64,000 nucleotides of DNA, taken from NCBI GenBank assembly GCA_963978545.1, contig OZ021732.1, positions 49,052,059-49,116,058 on the forward strand, written 5' to 3'. This DNA comes from Linyphia triangularis. Its lineage: Eukaryota > Arthropoda > Arachnida > Araneae > Linyphiidae. Positions 1 through 29,130 of this stretch are shown here, piece by piece; the first letter of the stretch is position 1, and every line of letters begins with the position of its first letter. Under the pieces are notes generated by a model, which saw only the letters and a program-made list of their open reading frames with translations, ran no database searches and had not been told where the DNA came from. The position numbers and the translations under genes are program-made.

Positions 1-35
1 ATAAAAAAATATTTCAAAAATTTATTGTTACTTAC

Positions 36-1786
36 TTGCAGATTGATCAATAACGAATGGAACAACACCCCTTCCTGGGTATCCGGGCCATCTGAATCGG
101 GGATCCCTAATACCAGCCTAAAATTGAACAATCTTTGTTAATTATTAAAGGCAATATGTAAAAGATGCAAGAAACATTGCTGTGTTTTGATTTCGTCATC
201 CTAAACTATTAGGACACGATGCTATCAAATACGAAAAGAGAAAGAGCCAATAGAAAATACTGTGTGTTCTCTTTTTGATTTTACATAAATTATCCTATAT
301 ATTTCTAAAAAGAGTTTCCTAAAACCAACCTCAGGTTATGATTACCTTATTTTTCCTTAGGTTATTGTTATTACCCTAAGTTATTAATATTTTCTATGTT
401 ATTTCAAGCAGTAGCGAGGTTCATCGTTTATTAACAAAGTTCAAGTCTTAAATTAGGGTTGTATATAAATTTGAAAACGTATACAATTTTAAATAAAAAA
501 TAACATTCCGGAAGATTTTTACAATGCAGGGCATATTTGTCAGATATTTTTTCGAAAGATTTATTTTCCGAAGGAAAAAAATTTAAACAGTAATTTTAAA
601 GTAGTGTCTTATTTCTTAATCTAGATGCCAAATTTTAATCTTGTACTCCTGTATTTGTTACCAGAGTGATAACCAATGGGTTGCATTTGAAAACAAAAAG
701 TGAATGATGCTTAAAATATGTAAAAGAAACAATCAAACCTACATCAGATGTGTTCCATCCGTCTGGGAAGACCATATCACCTCCATAGTGTTCTCCGTGA
801 AGGGCTTGCCTTGCCTCTTCTACAAAAGACAACATGAAAACCTTAGTTTTAAAAAAAAAACTTATTTTCGAAAACCATTAATAAAACCCCATTTATATTG
901 TTATACTTCTTACAAAATTGAAATTTGCAAAAATTCTAAACTAAGTAAACACAATTAATTTGCTAACAATACAACTGAACGCACCATAAAAAAAAGTTTT
1001 TTCATGATGGTTTTATTAGATACTATTAAACTAGTTTCATGACTAGTAATAGTTATATTACAACTTTAAAAAAAAAATTATTACAAAACTGATTGAACGC
1101 ATGAATATTTTTTTTTCTCCCCCTAAAAACTACTGGAAATATAGAGGCATTTCAACAAAATCTCAAATTCACCGCAGAGGCTACTTGTGATTGAATACTC
1201 ATAAATAACTGTTCTTCCTTCCATTAGACAACATGTTCTTTTACAGTCAGTGACGAATATTAGTGGGCTAAGTAATGGCTTTATAAATAATGATGTACGA
1301 TGAAATTTTCATTAGATTACTATAATTTAAAATAACCAAATAAAGCTACGAAATTGAGCTTACCCCCACCCTCTCCAAATACATAACTTGTGTGCACGAC
1401 TGAAATTACCAACATGACAAATACACATTCAATTACATCTGCTTCACAGTTTTATCTCAAAAACACATATTTCAATATAAACAATTACATTTATAATAAC
1501 TAAGACAAGACAAAATTTTATTCTGGTTAATACTCCAGTATAAATAACACTGCCCTCTATATTATGGTCACGTGCATTCGTGACATTTGATTAACACAAA
1601 CTCATAAACCTCCAGCGAGTTTTTAAAACAATAGAACTCACCAGCATCAGCAGGTGACTGGGGTCCAGTTTCACTTGGAATGAAGTTCTCATCTGTTGAG
1701 CTGGATGGTTGCCAGCTATGGTCAATTGGACTTCTGGACTGCTGCCCTAACAAGGTAGCGACCGAAATTAGAAGTTTCCACAGCAT
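36..1786 (-). CDS. Astacin-like zinc metalloprotease gene A, 5' exons only (runs off left edge)
   Basis: Three exons are visible: 1642-1786, 743-819 and 36-117. Exon 1 starts at the ATG at 1786 (MLWKLLISVATLL), giving a hydrophobic signal peptide followed by an acidic, proline- and serine-rich propeptide. An in-frame ATG 30 bases upstream was not chosen because it would put a polar stretch before the signal peptide. Exon 2 (ALHGEHYGGDMVF) carries the propeptide end with a G-D pair, the likely aspartate switch. Exon 3 (RWPGYPGRGVVPFVID) is the start of the mature protease. Donors are gtgagt, gtaggt and gtaagt; acceptors end in tgtag and tttag. Phases (1, 0, 1) match genes B and C exactly. The zinc-site exons lie beyond the window. 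A is more diverged from B and C than those are from each other. The family includes spider venom and digestive-fluid proteases; which role applies here cannot be read from sequence. Confidence 0.8.
118..742. other. Introns 2 (118-742) and 1 (820-1641) of astacin gene A
   Basis: AT-rich sequence with A and T runs. I see no coding sequence and no recognisable repeat in either intron. Confidence 0.5.
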
Positions 1787-1910
1787 CTTGCCTGTTGTAC
1801 GATTGGGGGTGACCAAGCGTAGAGCCCAGATGCCAAAGCTTACTTAAATGGATCATTCTTATCTAATAAGAACTTGCAGCGGTCAGCGTCTACAATCACT
1901 CGATATCTAG
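1787..1910 (-). promoter_or_regulatory. Promoter of astacin gene A
   Basis: Read on the minus strand toward the ATG at 1786: GATATC (1902-1907), GACGCTGACC (1881-1890), GATAAG (1858-1863) and a TATA-like CATTTAAG (1843-1850). Genes B and C show the same boxes in the same order at nearly the same distances. GATAAG is a canonical GATA-factor site. The identity of the factor is inference. Confidence 0.6.
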
Positions 1911-2826
1911 TGATATCAACCAAAATACCTATTCTAACTTTTAAATATTATAGATGACTGAGACGAAATTGAACTCCAGTTATACCTATTTTGATTGCGA
2001 AAACCGTATTTAGGTTTGGAAATGCGCACTTTAATCGTTACTAGGAAAATGATATATAAGTACTTGGTTCTTCAACTTTGCCTATTTTGAGGAATCCCAC
2101 TATCTTTGTATTTGATGATAAAAATAAAATTCTTTGATAAGCAGGAAATCTAATATATATAGTAACAGTTATTTACTTATCGCTAGTCTGAAAATACATA
2201 TATTATTCTTTTATAAATTTACTGGTGTGCAACCAGCAAAATATACAATACACAAAAAATTGCTTAAATAGATATAGACCTGATGACACACTGTGAGAAG
2301 TTCTTTGTTCATAATTTATTGTTTTACCCCTGATTCTGTTTTAATTCATGTACTGTGTTTTAGGTAAACATAAGTACTATTTTAGAAAGCTGTAATAAGA
2401 GTATTTGAGAGAGGGGAGGATATCAGATCTGTTGATTTGTGCACAGTCCTTCGAAAAGGGAATGAAATTGGAAATGGTATGGCTTTAAAATAAAATGGAA
2501 TTCCAAACGAGGAAAATTTTACAATCGTAATTGACGTTGGTGCTGATAGGAAGAAAACATTCAGTATCAAAAGGCGTGGTAGTTTGAGAGAAGTTTTATT
2601 ATATCCAAAACGATGCGTAAGATATCTTGATTCGTTGACGGTTATCTTGACAAACACTCTTAGTATAAATAAAAAATTGTAAAACTCTGAGGTTAGGACG
2701 TCTTCTTGTTATTTGAATTCTTTTGATTGGTTTCGTGGTGGGTTTGATCTTTAAAACGCACTATGATTGAAAACACTAATTGTTTATTAATTTCTCTCAG
2801 AAAGTCTGTCAATCCTGTAAATTAAC
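1911..2826. other. Intergenic stretch, nothing identified
   Basis: Upstream of gene A. A plus-strand reading at about 2376-2660 gives roughly 95 codons with a single stop, but I do not recognise the product. It may be a decayed coding remnant. The rest is AT-rich and featureless. Confidence 0.35.
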
Positions 2827-2978
2827 AGCTTCTAGACCGCGAGGTTGCGGGTTCGAGTCTCGTGTGAGACATGGGTGTATGTAAATGTATGTTGGCTTGT
2901 CAAATGACGAATGTTTCGGCGCATTATTGCCTTCGTGTTGCTGACGGCGCCAGATAATCTGAAAACAACCAACCAACC
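2827..2978 (+). repeat. tRNA-derived SINE, family A, 5'-truncated copy
   Basis: It contains the B-box-like gttcgagtctcgtg and the family body (atgttggcttgtc, gttgctgacggcgccagataatctg), ending in the ccaaccaacc tail. The A-box half is missing. The same family occurs at 13725, 14096 and 44568. Confidence 0.7.
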
Positions 2979-3744
2979 TTTAAATTAACATCACACACAG
3001 ACACGTTAAATTTAGTTTCTATACTTTTCTAACTAATCATGCTACTTTCTAAGCGCATATTAATGTGACGTACTCAGTTAATATAAAGATTCGTGACGAA
3101 TCATTACTAAACTTAAACTATTACATCTTCTTAGCATACTGTAAAGGATTTTAAATAAATATTTCTTGTTAGCCAAATTTGTTTTAAGAATCGAATAAAA
3201 AACACAGAAAAATTCTAATCAAAACACTTAAAGGAAACGTGTGGTGAAGTGACCAGTTGGTTCCTAACTGTCACCTCTTTGATTAGATAGTGTAATTATG
3301 AAATAATTTTTTATTTGAGAATCAAAGGATGGGAAACGAATTCTTTTAATTATAAGGGCTTCGAGGCCGGATTTTTTGGGTATTACTGATGCAACCAACA
3401 GATGTTTTGGGGAAGTTGCAGTCGTTAGTGAAGGTTAAAATTTACTAACGTGATTGTTTATTTTAGTCAACGCATGATTACCAATAATTAATCATGAGTG
3501 GGTCAAATTAAGTCAAATATTTTCTTTGTATTCTAGTAAACAATTTTGTCTGTAACATTAAATACTAAATGAGATGTTTAAACAAGCCCTTTCTCCATGT
3601 GCATTTTAGTAGAAGACATTTTATATGAAATTACAAAGTCGTGTACCTAGGGCCACATAGTTGCCATGTACCTATGGCCATGGCTCTAAGTACAATTGCA
3701 CTCATATCTTTTATGTTTTTATTTTATTTAAAAATTGTATTAAT
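2979..3744. other. Intergenic stretch left of the BEL element
   Basis: No gene seen. Near 3640-3700 the word tacctagggcca or variants occurs repeatedly. A related CCTAGG-rich hairpin lies on the other side of the transposon cluster at 9358-9423. Confidence 0.35.
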
Positions 3745-4061
3745 AAATGGAGGTTGAGAGTAACCGCATGGATTTTTCGATTCGTGAACAATGTTAAAAA
3801 CTTAAATAAATCATTGAGCTTGTATCTTACTGCAGATGAGATACAAAATGCTGAATATTTTTGGATCAAATACGTTCAAACCGAATTCTATTCTGCTGAA
3901 ATATCAGCTTTAAGAAGTAACAAGCAACTTCAGAATAACTCGGAAATAAAGAGTTTAGTGCCTTATTTGGATCAAGACTCTTTGTTACGAATTACTGGAC
4001 GGTTGCTCGAAGCAGATTTATGCTTTGGTGAAAAGCATCCTGTAATTCTTCCTCGACGCTG
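3745..4061 (+). pseudogene. BEL/Pao integrase N-terminal region fragment, inverted
   Basis: The plus-strand reading contains LTADEIQNAEYFWIKYVQ, LDQDSLLRITGRL and KHPVILPRR, the conserved block at the start of BEL/Pao integrases (zinc-binding region). It is opposite in orientation to the gag-pol ORFs on its right. At 4062 it joins directly to an RT-connection fragment that in an intact element lies upstream of it. The order is therefore permuted as well as inverted. The open frame continues to 4446 only through the palindrome, which does not reflect a natural protein. Confidence 0.75.
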
Positions 4062-4535
4062 TATGTCTCGTAAAATCGAATCAAAGAGATTTATTCTAAG
4101 TGTAGTTGGGCGTATCTTCGACCCTATAGGGATTATCGGCCCATTTGTCATCAAACTGAAACGTGTACTTCAAGATCTTTGGACTCTGGGAGTAGACTGG
4201 GACTCGGAACTTCCTCCAAAGCTACGCCACCAGTGGCAGCAGTGGAGTAGCGAAGCTGAGGACTTGACTGAGATAAAGATACATCTTGTTCTAATTTACC
4301 TAAATAGTACCGAGGTATCTTTATCTCAGTCAAGTCCTCAGCTTCGCTACTCCACTGCTGCCACTGGTGGCGTAGCTTTGGAGGAAGTTCCGAGTCCCAG
4401 TCCACTCCCAGAGTCCAAAGATCTTGAAGTACACGTTTCAGTTTGATGACAAATGGGCCGATAATCCCTATAGGGTCGAAGATACGCCCAACTACACTTA
4501 GAATAAATCTCTTTGATTCGATTTTACGAGACATA
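4062..4535. repeat. Large near-perfect palindrome inside the BEL element
   Basis: The left arm 4062-4282 pairs with the right arm 4315-4535 (221 bp each) around a 32-base spacer. I found one mismatch (4194 against 4403), which is synonymous in the coding frame. Both arms encode the RT-connection segment (RKIESKRFILSVVGRIFDP) on opposite strands. Confidence 0.9.
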
Positions 4536-5647
4536 AATTTCAATAAGTCTTTCGGATCAAAATAAATCAAATCTCTTTCTGGATCCCAAGAAAGTCCTAA
4601 AACCTTAATCGGTAGACTAAGATCAACAGCAACAGTTTCAGAGAATTCTGGCTCAACCCTTTCTTGTTGCCATAACAAATAAAGTTGCTTCGAGTTAGTT
4701 CGCCACTTGCGGAGTAACATGCCAGCATCACTGAATATTTGCAAGCACTCCATGGAGGTACGTAGAGCGTCCTGAACATCATTTCGGCCGGATATGACGT
4801 CATCAACATACACAGAGCTGTTTAGCAAATTAAATGTATGAGGATACTGTTCCTTGTATTTTTTGAAATGATGTTTTAAAGTTGCTGCAAGCAGGTATGG
4901 ACTAGGCCTAAGTCCAAAAAGAACTCTCGTGAAATTTAGGACGTAGGGATTATTGTTTAGATTATCAGTCCAGAAGAAACGCGTGAAATCTCGATCAGCA
5001 AGGTCCAATTCAATTTGAAGGAAAGCCGATTTCACATCAGCTGTAAAGGCCACAGAATTTTCTCGAAATCTCAGAAGCAGTTCTAAGATATTGGGATGCA
5101 AATTTGGTCCAGTATATAGAGTCTCATTTAACGACAAATTTTTATCTTCGTGAGCCGAACCATCGAAAACGACTCGAAGCCGACTTGTGGTTTTGTCGCT
5201 ACGTATCACTGCATGATGGGGTAGGTAAAATCCCTGACTATTCCACAAAGATTCACAAGAAGTACGCTCAACGATATCTTGCCTAACATAGTCATCGATT
5301 ACATCCTTATACTCACAAAACAACTCGTGATCACATTTGAATCTACGAACCAACCCCTCAAAGCGTTTACGCGCAACAAATTCATTATTTTGTAAAGCCT
5401 CTCTCATACCTGGTCTCCATGGCAAACTTACGCGATATCGACCATCTACGAAACTAATTGAGTTATCAAACTCACTTAGTACCTCTTCATCTCCCTTACT
5501 CCAAGACACCGAATCCTTATCATGTATCCCTAAACTTTCAATCTCCCAAAACCTTCTTAACTCAGCCGAAACAGACTCATCTTCACTGTGAATCAAATGC
5601 ACCGAAGTACATTCGCTCTGCTCATCGCATCTACCCTGAGAGACCAT
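4151..5647 (-). pseudogene. BEL/Pao pol: reverse transcriptase, truncated
   Basis: The open frame of 498 codons covers the RT domain: YLPHHAVIRSDKTTSRLRVVFD, shortened here to its key piece LRVVFDGSA, then TADVKSAFLQIEL, the FGLRPSPY loop and the catalytic YVDD (about 4797-4813). The connection region follows (LGLSWDPERD, RIFDPIGIIGP). True homology ends near 4287 at IPRYYLG, just before RNase H. The last 45 or so codons are antisense of the palindrome arm. The start overlaps the gag-protease ORF by 55 bases in another frame. In BEL elements gag-pol is normally one ORF, so a single-base indel near 5630-5645, at the LGW motif, probably broke it. RT residues look intact, which suggests a young insertion. 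Confidence 0.8.
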
Positions 5648-7542
5648 CCCAGACTGGTGTCGACAGCAACCAATGATGAATCAAGTCTTTTTATTTGATT
5701 TGTTAAGGACCAATAAAAATCTGAACCAATTAACAACGAAATTTCACAACTCCCAGTTGATTCACTACAACTAAACGTCAATCTAACACCTCTCGATTCC
5801 ATTTCCTTCCAAACTTCTGGGTTCGGAAGACTAAGTGTCGCCTTAGAAATTTCCTCAATTTCCAATGCCTCAATCACAGTCTCCTTCCCATTCAATACAT
5901 TCCTTAGTCTAACTTCTACCTTGGAACAAGTTTGATTTTTAGGAGTTTTTGATCCGAACGAGTAAATATTTAGCCTTTCCAAACCTATTTTTTTTAATCC
6001 CAATCTACGGGATACATCTTTCTTAACAAAAGTCTTTTCCGATCCATTGTCAAAAAGACAAAATATTTTATCCGATGAAGTGCTACCGATAATTTCTACC
6101 TTAACACATTGCAATAAAACGCCACTGCAATTATTCATAACAGAATTTGAAGTCGTCGATTTAATGTCAACAGAGTTTTCTTTCAAGTCTAAATGCGAAT
6201 TTTGTTTTTTAAAATTTTCTAACTTGAAGCAAATAGCGCGAGCATGGCGACCCTGACAGTAAGTACAAACAATCCCTTTGCAACCCTTTACACGGCAATT
6301 AGTGTTGCAACATAAAAAACATCTACGTTCCTTAATAAGCTTATCCCTCTTTTGTTGAACCCATAAATTCTCACACAAATCAGATGAATGAGTATTATTT
6401 TCGGAACAAAATATACAACTAAAATGCGCAGCTGTCAGGAGTTCTGTTGTAGATGCGCTCACAGTTGATTTGTTATGATTTGAAGAAAATCGCGAATTAC
6501 TCTTTTGTTGCGTCTGGGTTAAGAATCTAGGCGCCCTCTCGGAGAATTTATTCGAATGTGAGCCTTTGATTTGTGACTCTTGTGATTTTACTAAAGCGTC
6601 CGTGCGCTCACGACTTTGAACTTCATCGCGTAGATATGATGTTAAATCAGTGATTTGGGACTGCTTATCTTTATAAATTCGATTGAATTCTAACGCCAAA
6701 TTAGGGGGAATAGCTTTCATAATTATCGGAAACAAAAGACAACTATAAGAATTAGGAGATATTCCTAGCGTTTCGAGTCCCCTAATATTTAATTCCAATT
6801 GATCATACAGATTTCTTAACGCGATAATATCAAATGATTTGCGAACTGGGGTCAAATTTAACAAACTATTCATATGATAGTCAACTATAAGCTCCTTACG
6901 TCCGAATCTATCTTCTAGAATTTTAATGGCTGAGACATAATTTTCCGAAGTCAGCGTTAAACCTCGTATTGCCAATTCAGCATCAGATGTGACAACCGAT
7001 TTTAAATAGCAAAATTTGTCCACATCACTCAAACTTGAATTTTCATGCACTGCTGATTTAAATCTAGCCCAAAAACTAGGGAAACTACTTATATCTTTGC
7101 CTGAAAAAGACTCTAAAGTAAGTTTTGGCAAGCGTGATTGATTTGTTAAAGCAGAAGGAAATGAGCTATTTTCAGGAAGTGTTACGTTTTGCTGTTGTGT
7201 TTCCCGCGAATTTTGAATACTAACTGAACTTGGAATCGAAACCGATTCTATATAACGCTCAGCGCGGGTTTTCCAAATTATAAATTTATCTCTATATTCT
7301 TCACGAGTTAATATTTCATCTTCCAGATTATCGATATCTATTAAACCCTCGACTTCCTTATCGAGTTTACTTAATTCCTCAAATTTAGAAATTAACTGTA
7401 CATATATTTCATGTACTACTGTTTTGTCGGCAGAATTATTTATTTCGGATTCCAATTTATTAGTTTGCCTTGTCATAATAGACCTTATGACAGAACGAGT
7501 CTTTTTTGTTCTTTCTAATAAAGCCAGATTTGATGCATCCAT
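5593..7542 (-). pseudogene. BEL/Pao gag and aspartic protease ORF
   Basis: An ORF of about 649 codons from the methionine at 7542 (MDASNLALLERTKK). The frame is open to 7614 upstream, but MDAS fits known BEL gag starts better. The N-terminal half is the gag domain (LPKLTLESFSGKD, FWARFKSAVH, CYLKSVV). A cysteine-rich zinc region (CIFCSENN, CFLCC, CTYCQGRHAR) follows at about residues 375-440. The protease is at about residue 495 (LFDNGSEKTFV, a D-x-G-S active site). The frame then runs to the LGW motif and is lost to a frameshift. The protein is otherwise uninterrupted. Confidence 0.8.
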
Positions 7543-7862
7543 TTTAAACCGAAACACTTTACAAGCAAAACAAATATTAAAATGACAATACCATACTAAT
7601 CCAAAATGCAGCAATTTAGTACAAATTTCAGCTCCACAAACAGAAAACCAATATTAGAATCCACTCTAACTTATTAATTACTTTCCTTTAATCAAAAAAC
7701 GAACAACTTCAATTTTCGCAACACCGACACACGAATCAACCAAAAACGAAATAAATCGAAACAAAAACGAATCACTCACCCCACCGTGCAGCGAAAACAT
7801 GCGCCAATAATCCAAAGTGGTTAGTATCACTCACAACACAATAATTCCCAACAACACAACAT

Positions 7863-7880
7863 TTCCCGGCCGATGCACCA
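7863..7880 (-). other. Primer-binding site of the BEL element (tRNA-Gly-like)
   Basis: The plus strand reads ttcccggccgatgcacca, which looks like the 3' end of an arthropod tRNA-Gly(GCC) including CCA. The minus strand is thus an 18-base primer-binding site just after the LTR. The tRNA assignment is from memory of tRNA-Gly sequences. Confidence 0.6.
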
Positions 7881-8040
7881 ATTCTATAAAGGAAACATGA
7901 CACCACTCAAAATCATCGATGCGTTATCAATTACAAGATCTTTATTTAAGGCATTCCAAATAGCGAGTGATAAGAAACCTGCGCAGCGAACGGCGAACAA
8001 TCTCCCCCTCTCGCCAAGCTTTTCGCCAATATTCGCCACA
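7881..8040 (-). repeat. Putative 5' LTR of the BEL element
   Basis: It begins TGTGGCGAATATTGG at 8040 on the minus strand and contains an AATAAA (7941-7946). It ends next to the primer-binding site at about 7881. The 3' end lacks a clear CA, so the edges are approximate. It contains three TCGCCA words. Confidence 0.5.
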
Positions 8041-8235
8041 TGGCATTAATTATCTGAACCATTTTGATTCAGTCAAATTTTTTTATTGACTATTATTTAA
8101 CTGATAGGGTTATATATTTTTCTCTGAAATTTTCAATATTCTTCACTTATAAAATTATGTTTGCTATTACTATTCAGGATTATTAATTTGTTTATATAAA
8201 AATTGTGAATTTATATATAAAAAAAAAAAAAACTA

Positions 8236-8940
8236 TAGTATTTCTTAAAGGTCAAACACACAAAGACGCGTTTGGATCCTTTAAGAAATACTACAGGCAG
8301 TAATTGTATGCTGGCAAAGCTGGAAAACCAATCACCATATATGACGTTTCGGAGAACGTTGACAAATCCAATCCTTTGGCCTTAACTCCTGTAAAGGTTC
8401 TAGCGGGCTTTCGTGTGCCTGGCGTATGGCCAGTGAATCAAAACTTATTCATGAGTTCAAGTGTGACCGACAGACTAGATCCATCCATAAACTGTTAAAA
8501 TAATGATTTTCCCGAAGAAGAAAGTTAGTCAACATTGATGGAACTGGATGTTTTTGTATTAAATTCGGTTATAAGGTATTATTTTCAAAGTCTTCGACAT
8601 AAAAACCCGTTTCATGTGCTGCTGAATTTTGTGAGCTTCCGACATCTAATTCCATTTCATGTTCCATGCCTGAACAGATACAGCCTTTTCCAAAAACGAA
8701 ACCTCGTAAATCCATAACAGACGGCCAGGAAGATTTATAATCTTGACAGACACTCCAGAAAAGAAAGCAATCGAAGAAATGGTGCGACTGGAATGGCAAA
8801 AAGAAAAATCGTGAAAAAATCTGTGTTTCAAAATGAGACAACTTCATCTGAAGAATTATCAGACATTACATGTTCTTCTGATTCCGCTGATGATGCAAAT
8901 TCTATAGCTGATGTAAGTGATACAACTGAAATAAGGGGTT
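8236..8940 (+). pseudogene. Decayed pogo/Jerky-like DDE transposase, C-terminal part
   Basis: Reading across stops and frameshifts gives SFKKYYRQ, GKPITIYDVSENVD, GFRVPGVWPVNQNLF, VTDRLDP, LTDTPEKKAIEE and then a lysine- and serine-rich tail. These match the C-terminal segment of the DDE_1 (pogo/Tigger/Jerky) transposase family, which typically ends with GF...TG.FP.N...F, VTDRP and LTDTPEK. The catalytic core is absent. At its left edge a 16-bp inverted copy of its own start (tagtatttcttaaagg against cctttaagaaatacta, 8236-8294) makes a small hairpin. Confidence 0.7.
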
Positions 8941-9357
8941 TTTGTTTAACAAGATAACAAGGTAAAAAAATATATAAAAATTTTATGTGGCAGAAATAAT
9001 AGATGTTGAAGAGGAACAATACAGTGTTGAATACTTGAAAAAATTGTTCGTTCGAATAAGTTTCTCTATGATAAAGATGTTTTTTTATGAAATTAAGAGC
9101 AAAAGTATGTGTTCCAAATGCCAAAACCAAAATATGTTGATGTTTCAAAGCGACAATGCATGCAGCTCATTTTTTAGAATCAGTTTTTCAAGTTACGAAA
9201 ATACTTGTAATTCACAAATAATTTGACACATTGCAATTAATTACAATTATTATATGACAAACCAATTACTGATAATTATTTGATTGTGTTTCTTTCATAA
9301 AACTCATCTGTGTATGCGTGCTTTCTATTCATTATGGAGTGAAAGCGAACTTTAAGA
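8941..9357. other. Intergenic, nothing identified
   Basis: AT-rich sequence without a convincing reading frame or repeat. Confidence 0.4.
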
Positions 9358-9423
9358 AAATGGTCCTAGGTACAAAGAGTATTGGCCCTAGGCACAATGA
9401 GGTCTTTGTATCTAGGACCATTT
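9358..9423. repeat. CCTAGG hairpin
   Basis: The arms 9358-9378 and 9403-9423 are inverted copies (21 bp, one mismatch) of a sequence containing ggtcctaggtac. The loop contains a further ggccctaggc. Confidence 0.75.
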
Positions 9424-9558
9424 GTGAAATTTATTTTAAAAAAGCTTCTATTTCACAGAATCAATTATTTTAAGTATTTATACAAATCGTAATGGGAAGT
9501 AATTACTATAACTATGTATATATATATCAGTTTCACATTTTTAAACTGCCCAATGTCA

Positions 9559-9603
9559 CTTTTTTTTTCTTTTTTTCTTCTTTTCTTTCTTTTTTTCTTC
9601 TTT

Positions 9604-9636
<33 letters not shown>
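9559..9636. repeat. T-rich tract
   Basis: Seventy-odd bases of nearly pure T with scattered C. Poly-Lys and poly-Phe reading frames here are artefacts. Confidence 0.9.
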
Positions 9637-9637
<1 letters not shown>

Positions 9638-9727
9638 ATTGAAAAAAGGCAGTCTTAGGTACACAAGTTTCCCCTATATAGGTATAATAATGCATCCCCA
9701 ACCAAAAACATTACATGTTCAAATATA

Positions 9728-9885
9728 GAAGGCAAACGACGAAGAGGACGACCAGCCACCAGATGGATTGAGAGTGTTGAAGAAGACCTATAACAGTTGG
9801 GAGGGGATCGATGGAGGGCTATTTCGCCGGATAGAGTCAGCAGGAGGATTGGTGAGACAGCCTTGGCCTGTAATAGGTGGCTTGC
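9728..9885 (+). pseudogene. LINE reverse-transcriptase ORF 3' scrap
   Basis: A plus-strand frame with one stop reads GKRRRGRPATRWIESVEEDL, then DRWRAISPDRVSRR. The RRGRP..RW..D(V) block followed by W...A.DR..WR is the usual carboxyl end of ORF2 in several non-LTR retrotransposon clades. It ends directly in a (TA)n-(T)n tract, as LINE 3' ends often do. The clade cannot be named. Confidence 0.6.
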
Positions 9886-9956
<71 letters not shown>

Positions 9957-9963
9957 TTTTTTT
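9886..9963. repeat. (TA)n followed by (T)n microsatellite
   Basis: About 26 TA units followed by about 25 T. Confidence 0.95.
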
Positions 9964-10729
9964 ATTCACTATGCATTTTCTATTCACTAGGAAGTGTACG
10001 TTGGGCAGCACGTGGAGAATACATGTTTAATAAACGCTGACCCAAAATTAAAAATTTAAGTTTTCCCCAATTAAAATGCCAAAAAAATTTCCACGCATCA
10101 TAAATTCTTTGAAAAGTACAAATTTTCACAGAATTTAACTATTAAACTAAAAAAAATGCCTGTAGCAATATTGACTGTCTAAAGAATTTTTTCTCATAAC
10201 TATTTGTAAAATGGCTATACATGATGTAAACCAGTATACAAGTCCTTGCAGAGAACTCAATTATTAAATTTGTCAATGAAATTTTGTAACTTCTGGATTA
10301 ATTGGATGACATATTTCAAATAGCAGGTAAGAATCATAGCCATAACGTTTATCCACTATTTGTGCCAAATCATCCAATGAGTAATTTGTGTTTAAAATTG
10401 CGGCCCATTTTGTATATTAAAAGTTACTCTGTATAAGTATAAAAAATGTAATCAAATTTAAGTTTGTACATTTACTTACTTAATATAATTCATTTCTAGA
10501 AATGAGGTCTCATGATCTTAATTCGGAATTATTTTAAGAAGAGATTTTATAACCATCTAAAACTTGTTGATAATTATAAATTCGATTTCCTGTAACTTCA
10601 CTGTGCATTAGATCCATGATAATGTTAAGATAAGGTATTCGCCAGAAGTTAAGGCGTTAATAGATGATGATTAATCACTATAATTCCAATAGAAGTCCCA
10701 TAATAAAACACAAAAATCAAAGACAAATA
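9964..10729. other. 3' flank of astacin gene B, nothing identified
   Basis: AT-rich sequence between the microsatellite and the polyadenylation signal of gene B. No reading frame or repeat recognised. Confidence 0.4.
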
Positions 10730-10735
10730 TTTATT
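10730..10735 (-). terminator. Polyadenylation signal of astacin gene B
   Basis: AATAAA on the minus strand, 79 bases past the stop codon at 10814. Gene C has an AATAAA at the matching distance. Confidence 0.6.
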
Positions 10736-10813
10736 TAATTTCAACAGCACATTCAAACGAAAATAATAAATTAATCCAAACTGTCAGACAAGGTGACCAG
10801 TTAGGGGAAGCGT

Positions 10814-28995
<18,182 letters not shown>

Positions 28996-29120
28996 TGTCG
29001 ATAGGTTCTAGAAGAACTCGAATATTGCATCCCGATTGAAACAACGGGCTTTAAATGGACACCTCTTATCAAACTTCATTACACTGGTCAGCGTCTTTGA
29101 ATCCGATATCAGACGATAGA
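28996..29120 (-). promoter_or_regulatory. Promoter of astacin gene B
   Basis: On the minus strand: GATATC (29105-29110), GACGCTGACC (29086-29095), GATAAG (29065-29070) and TATA-like CATTTAAA (29050-29057), upstream of the ATG at 28995. Same order as in genes A and C. Confidence 0.65.
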
Positions 29121-29130
29121 AAATAAATAT

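Larger units (their letters stand above)
3745..8040 (-). mobile_element. Rearranged BEL/Pao LTR retrotransposon
   Basis: Read on the minus strand: a putative 5' LTR (8040 to about 7881), a primer-binding site, a gag-protease ORF (7542-5593) and a reverse-transcriptase ORF (from 5647). The RT region breaks just before RNase H near 4290. The sequence then folds back: a 221-bp stretch is repeated in inverse orientation and followed by an integrase N-terminal region coding on the plus strand (about 3745-4061). No 3' LTR is seen. RNase H and most of the integrase are missing, so the copy is not autonomous. BEL/Pao assignment rests on gag-PR-RT order, the YVDD RT box and the zinc region between gag and protease. 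Confidence 0.85.

Noticed and set aside
2376..2660. Plus-strand reading of about 95 codons with one stop
   Set aside because: No recognisable motif, no start or splice context; kept only as a note.
3661..4446. 261-codon plus-strand ORF as a real gene
   Set aside because: It is integrase remnant joined to a palindrome arm and its antisense; only 3745-4061 is meaningful.
9465..9728. Poly-Lys and poly-Phe ORFs
   Set aside because: They come from the T-rich tract and have no other content.
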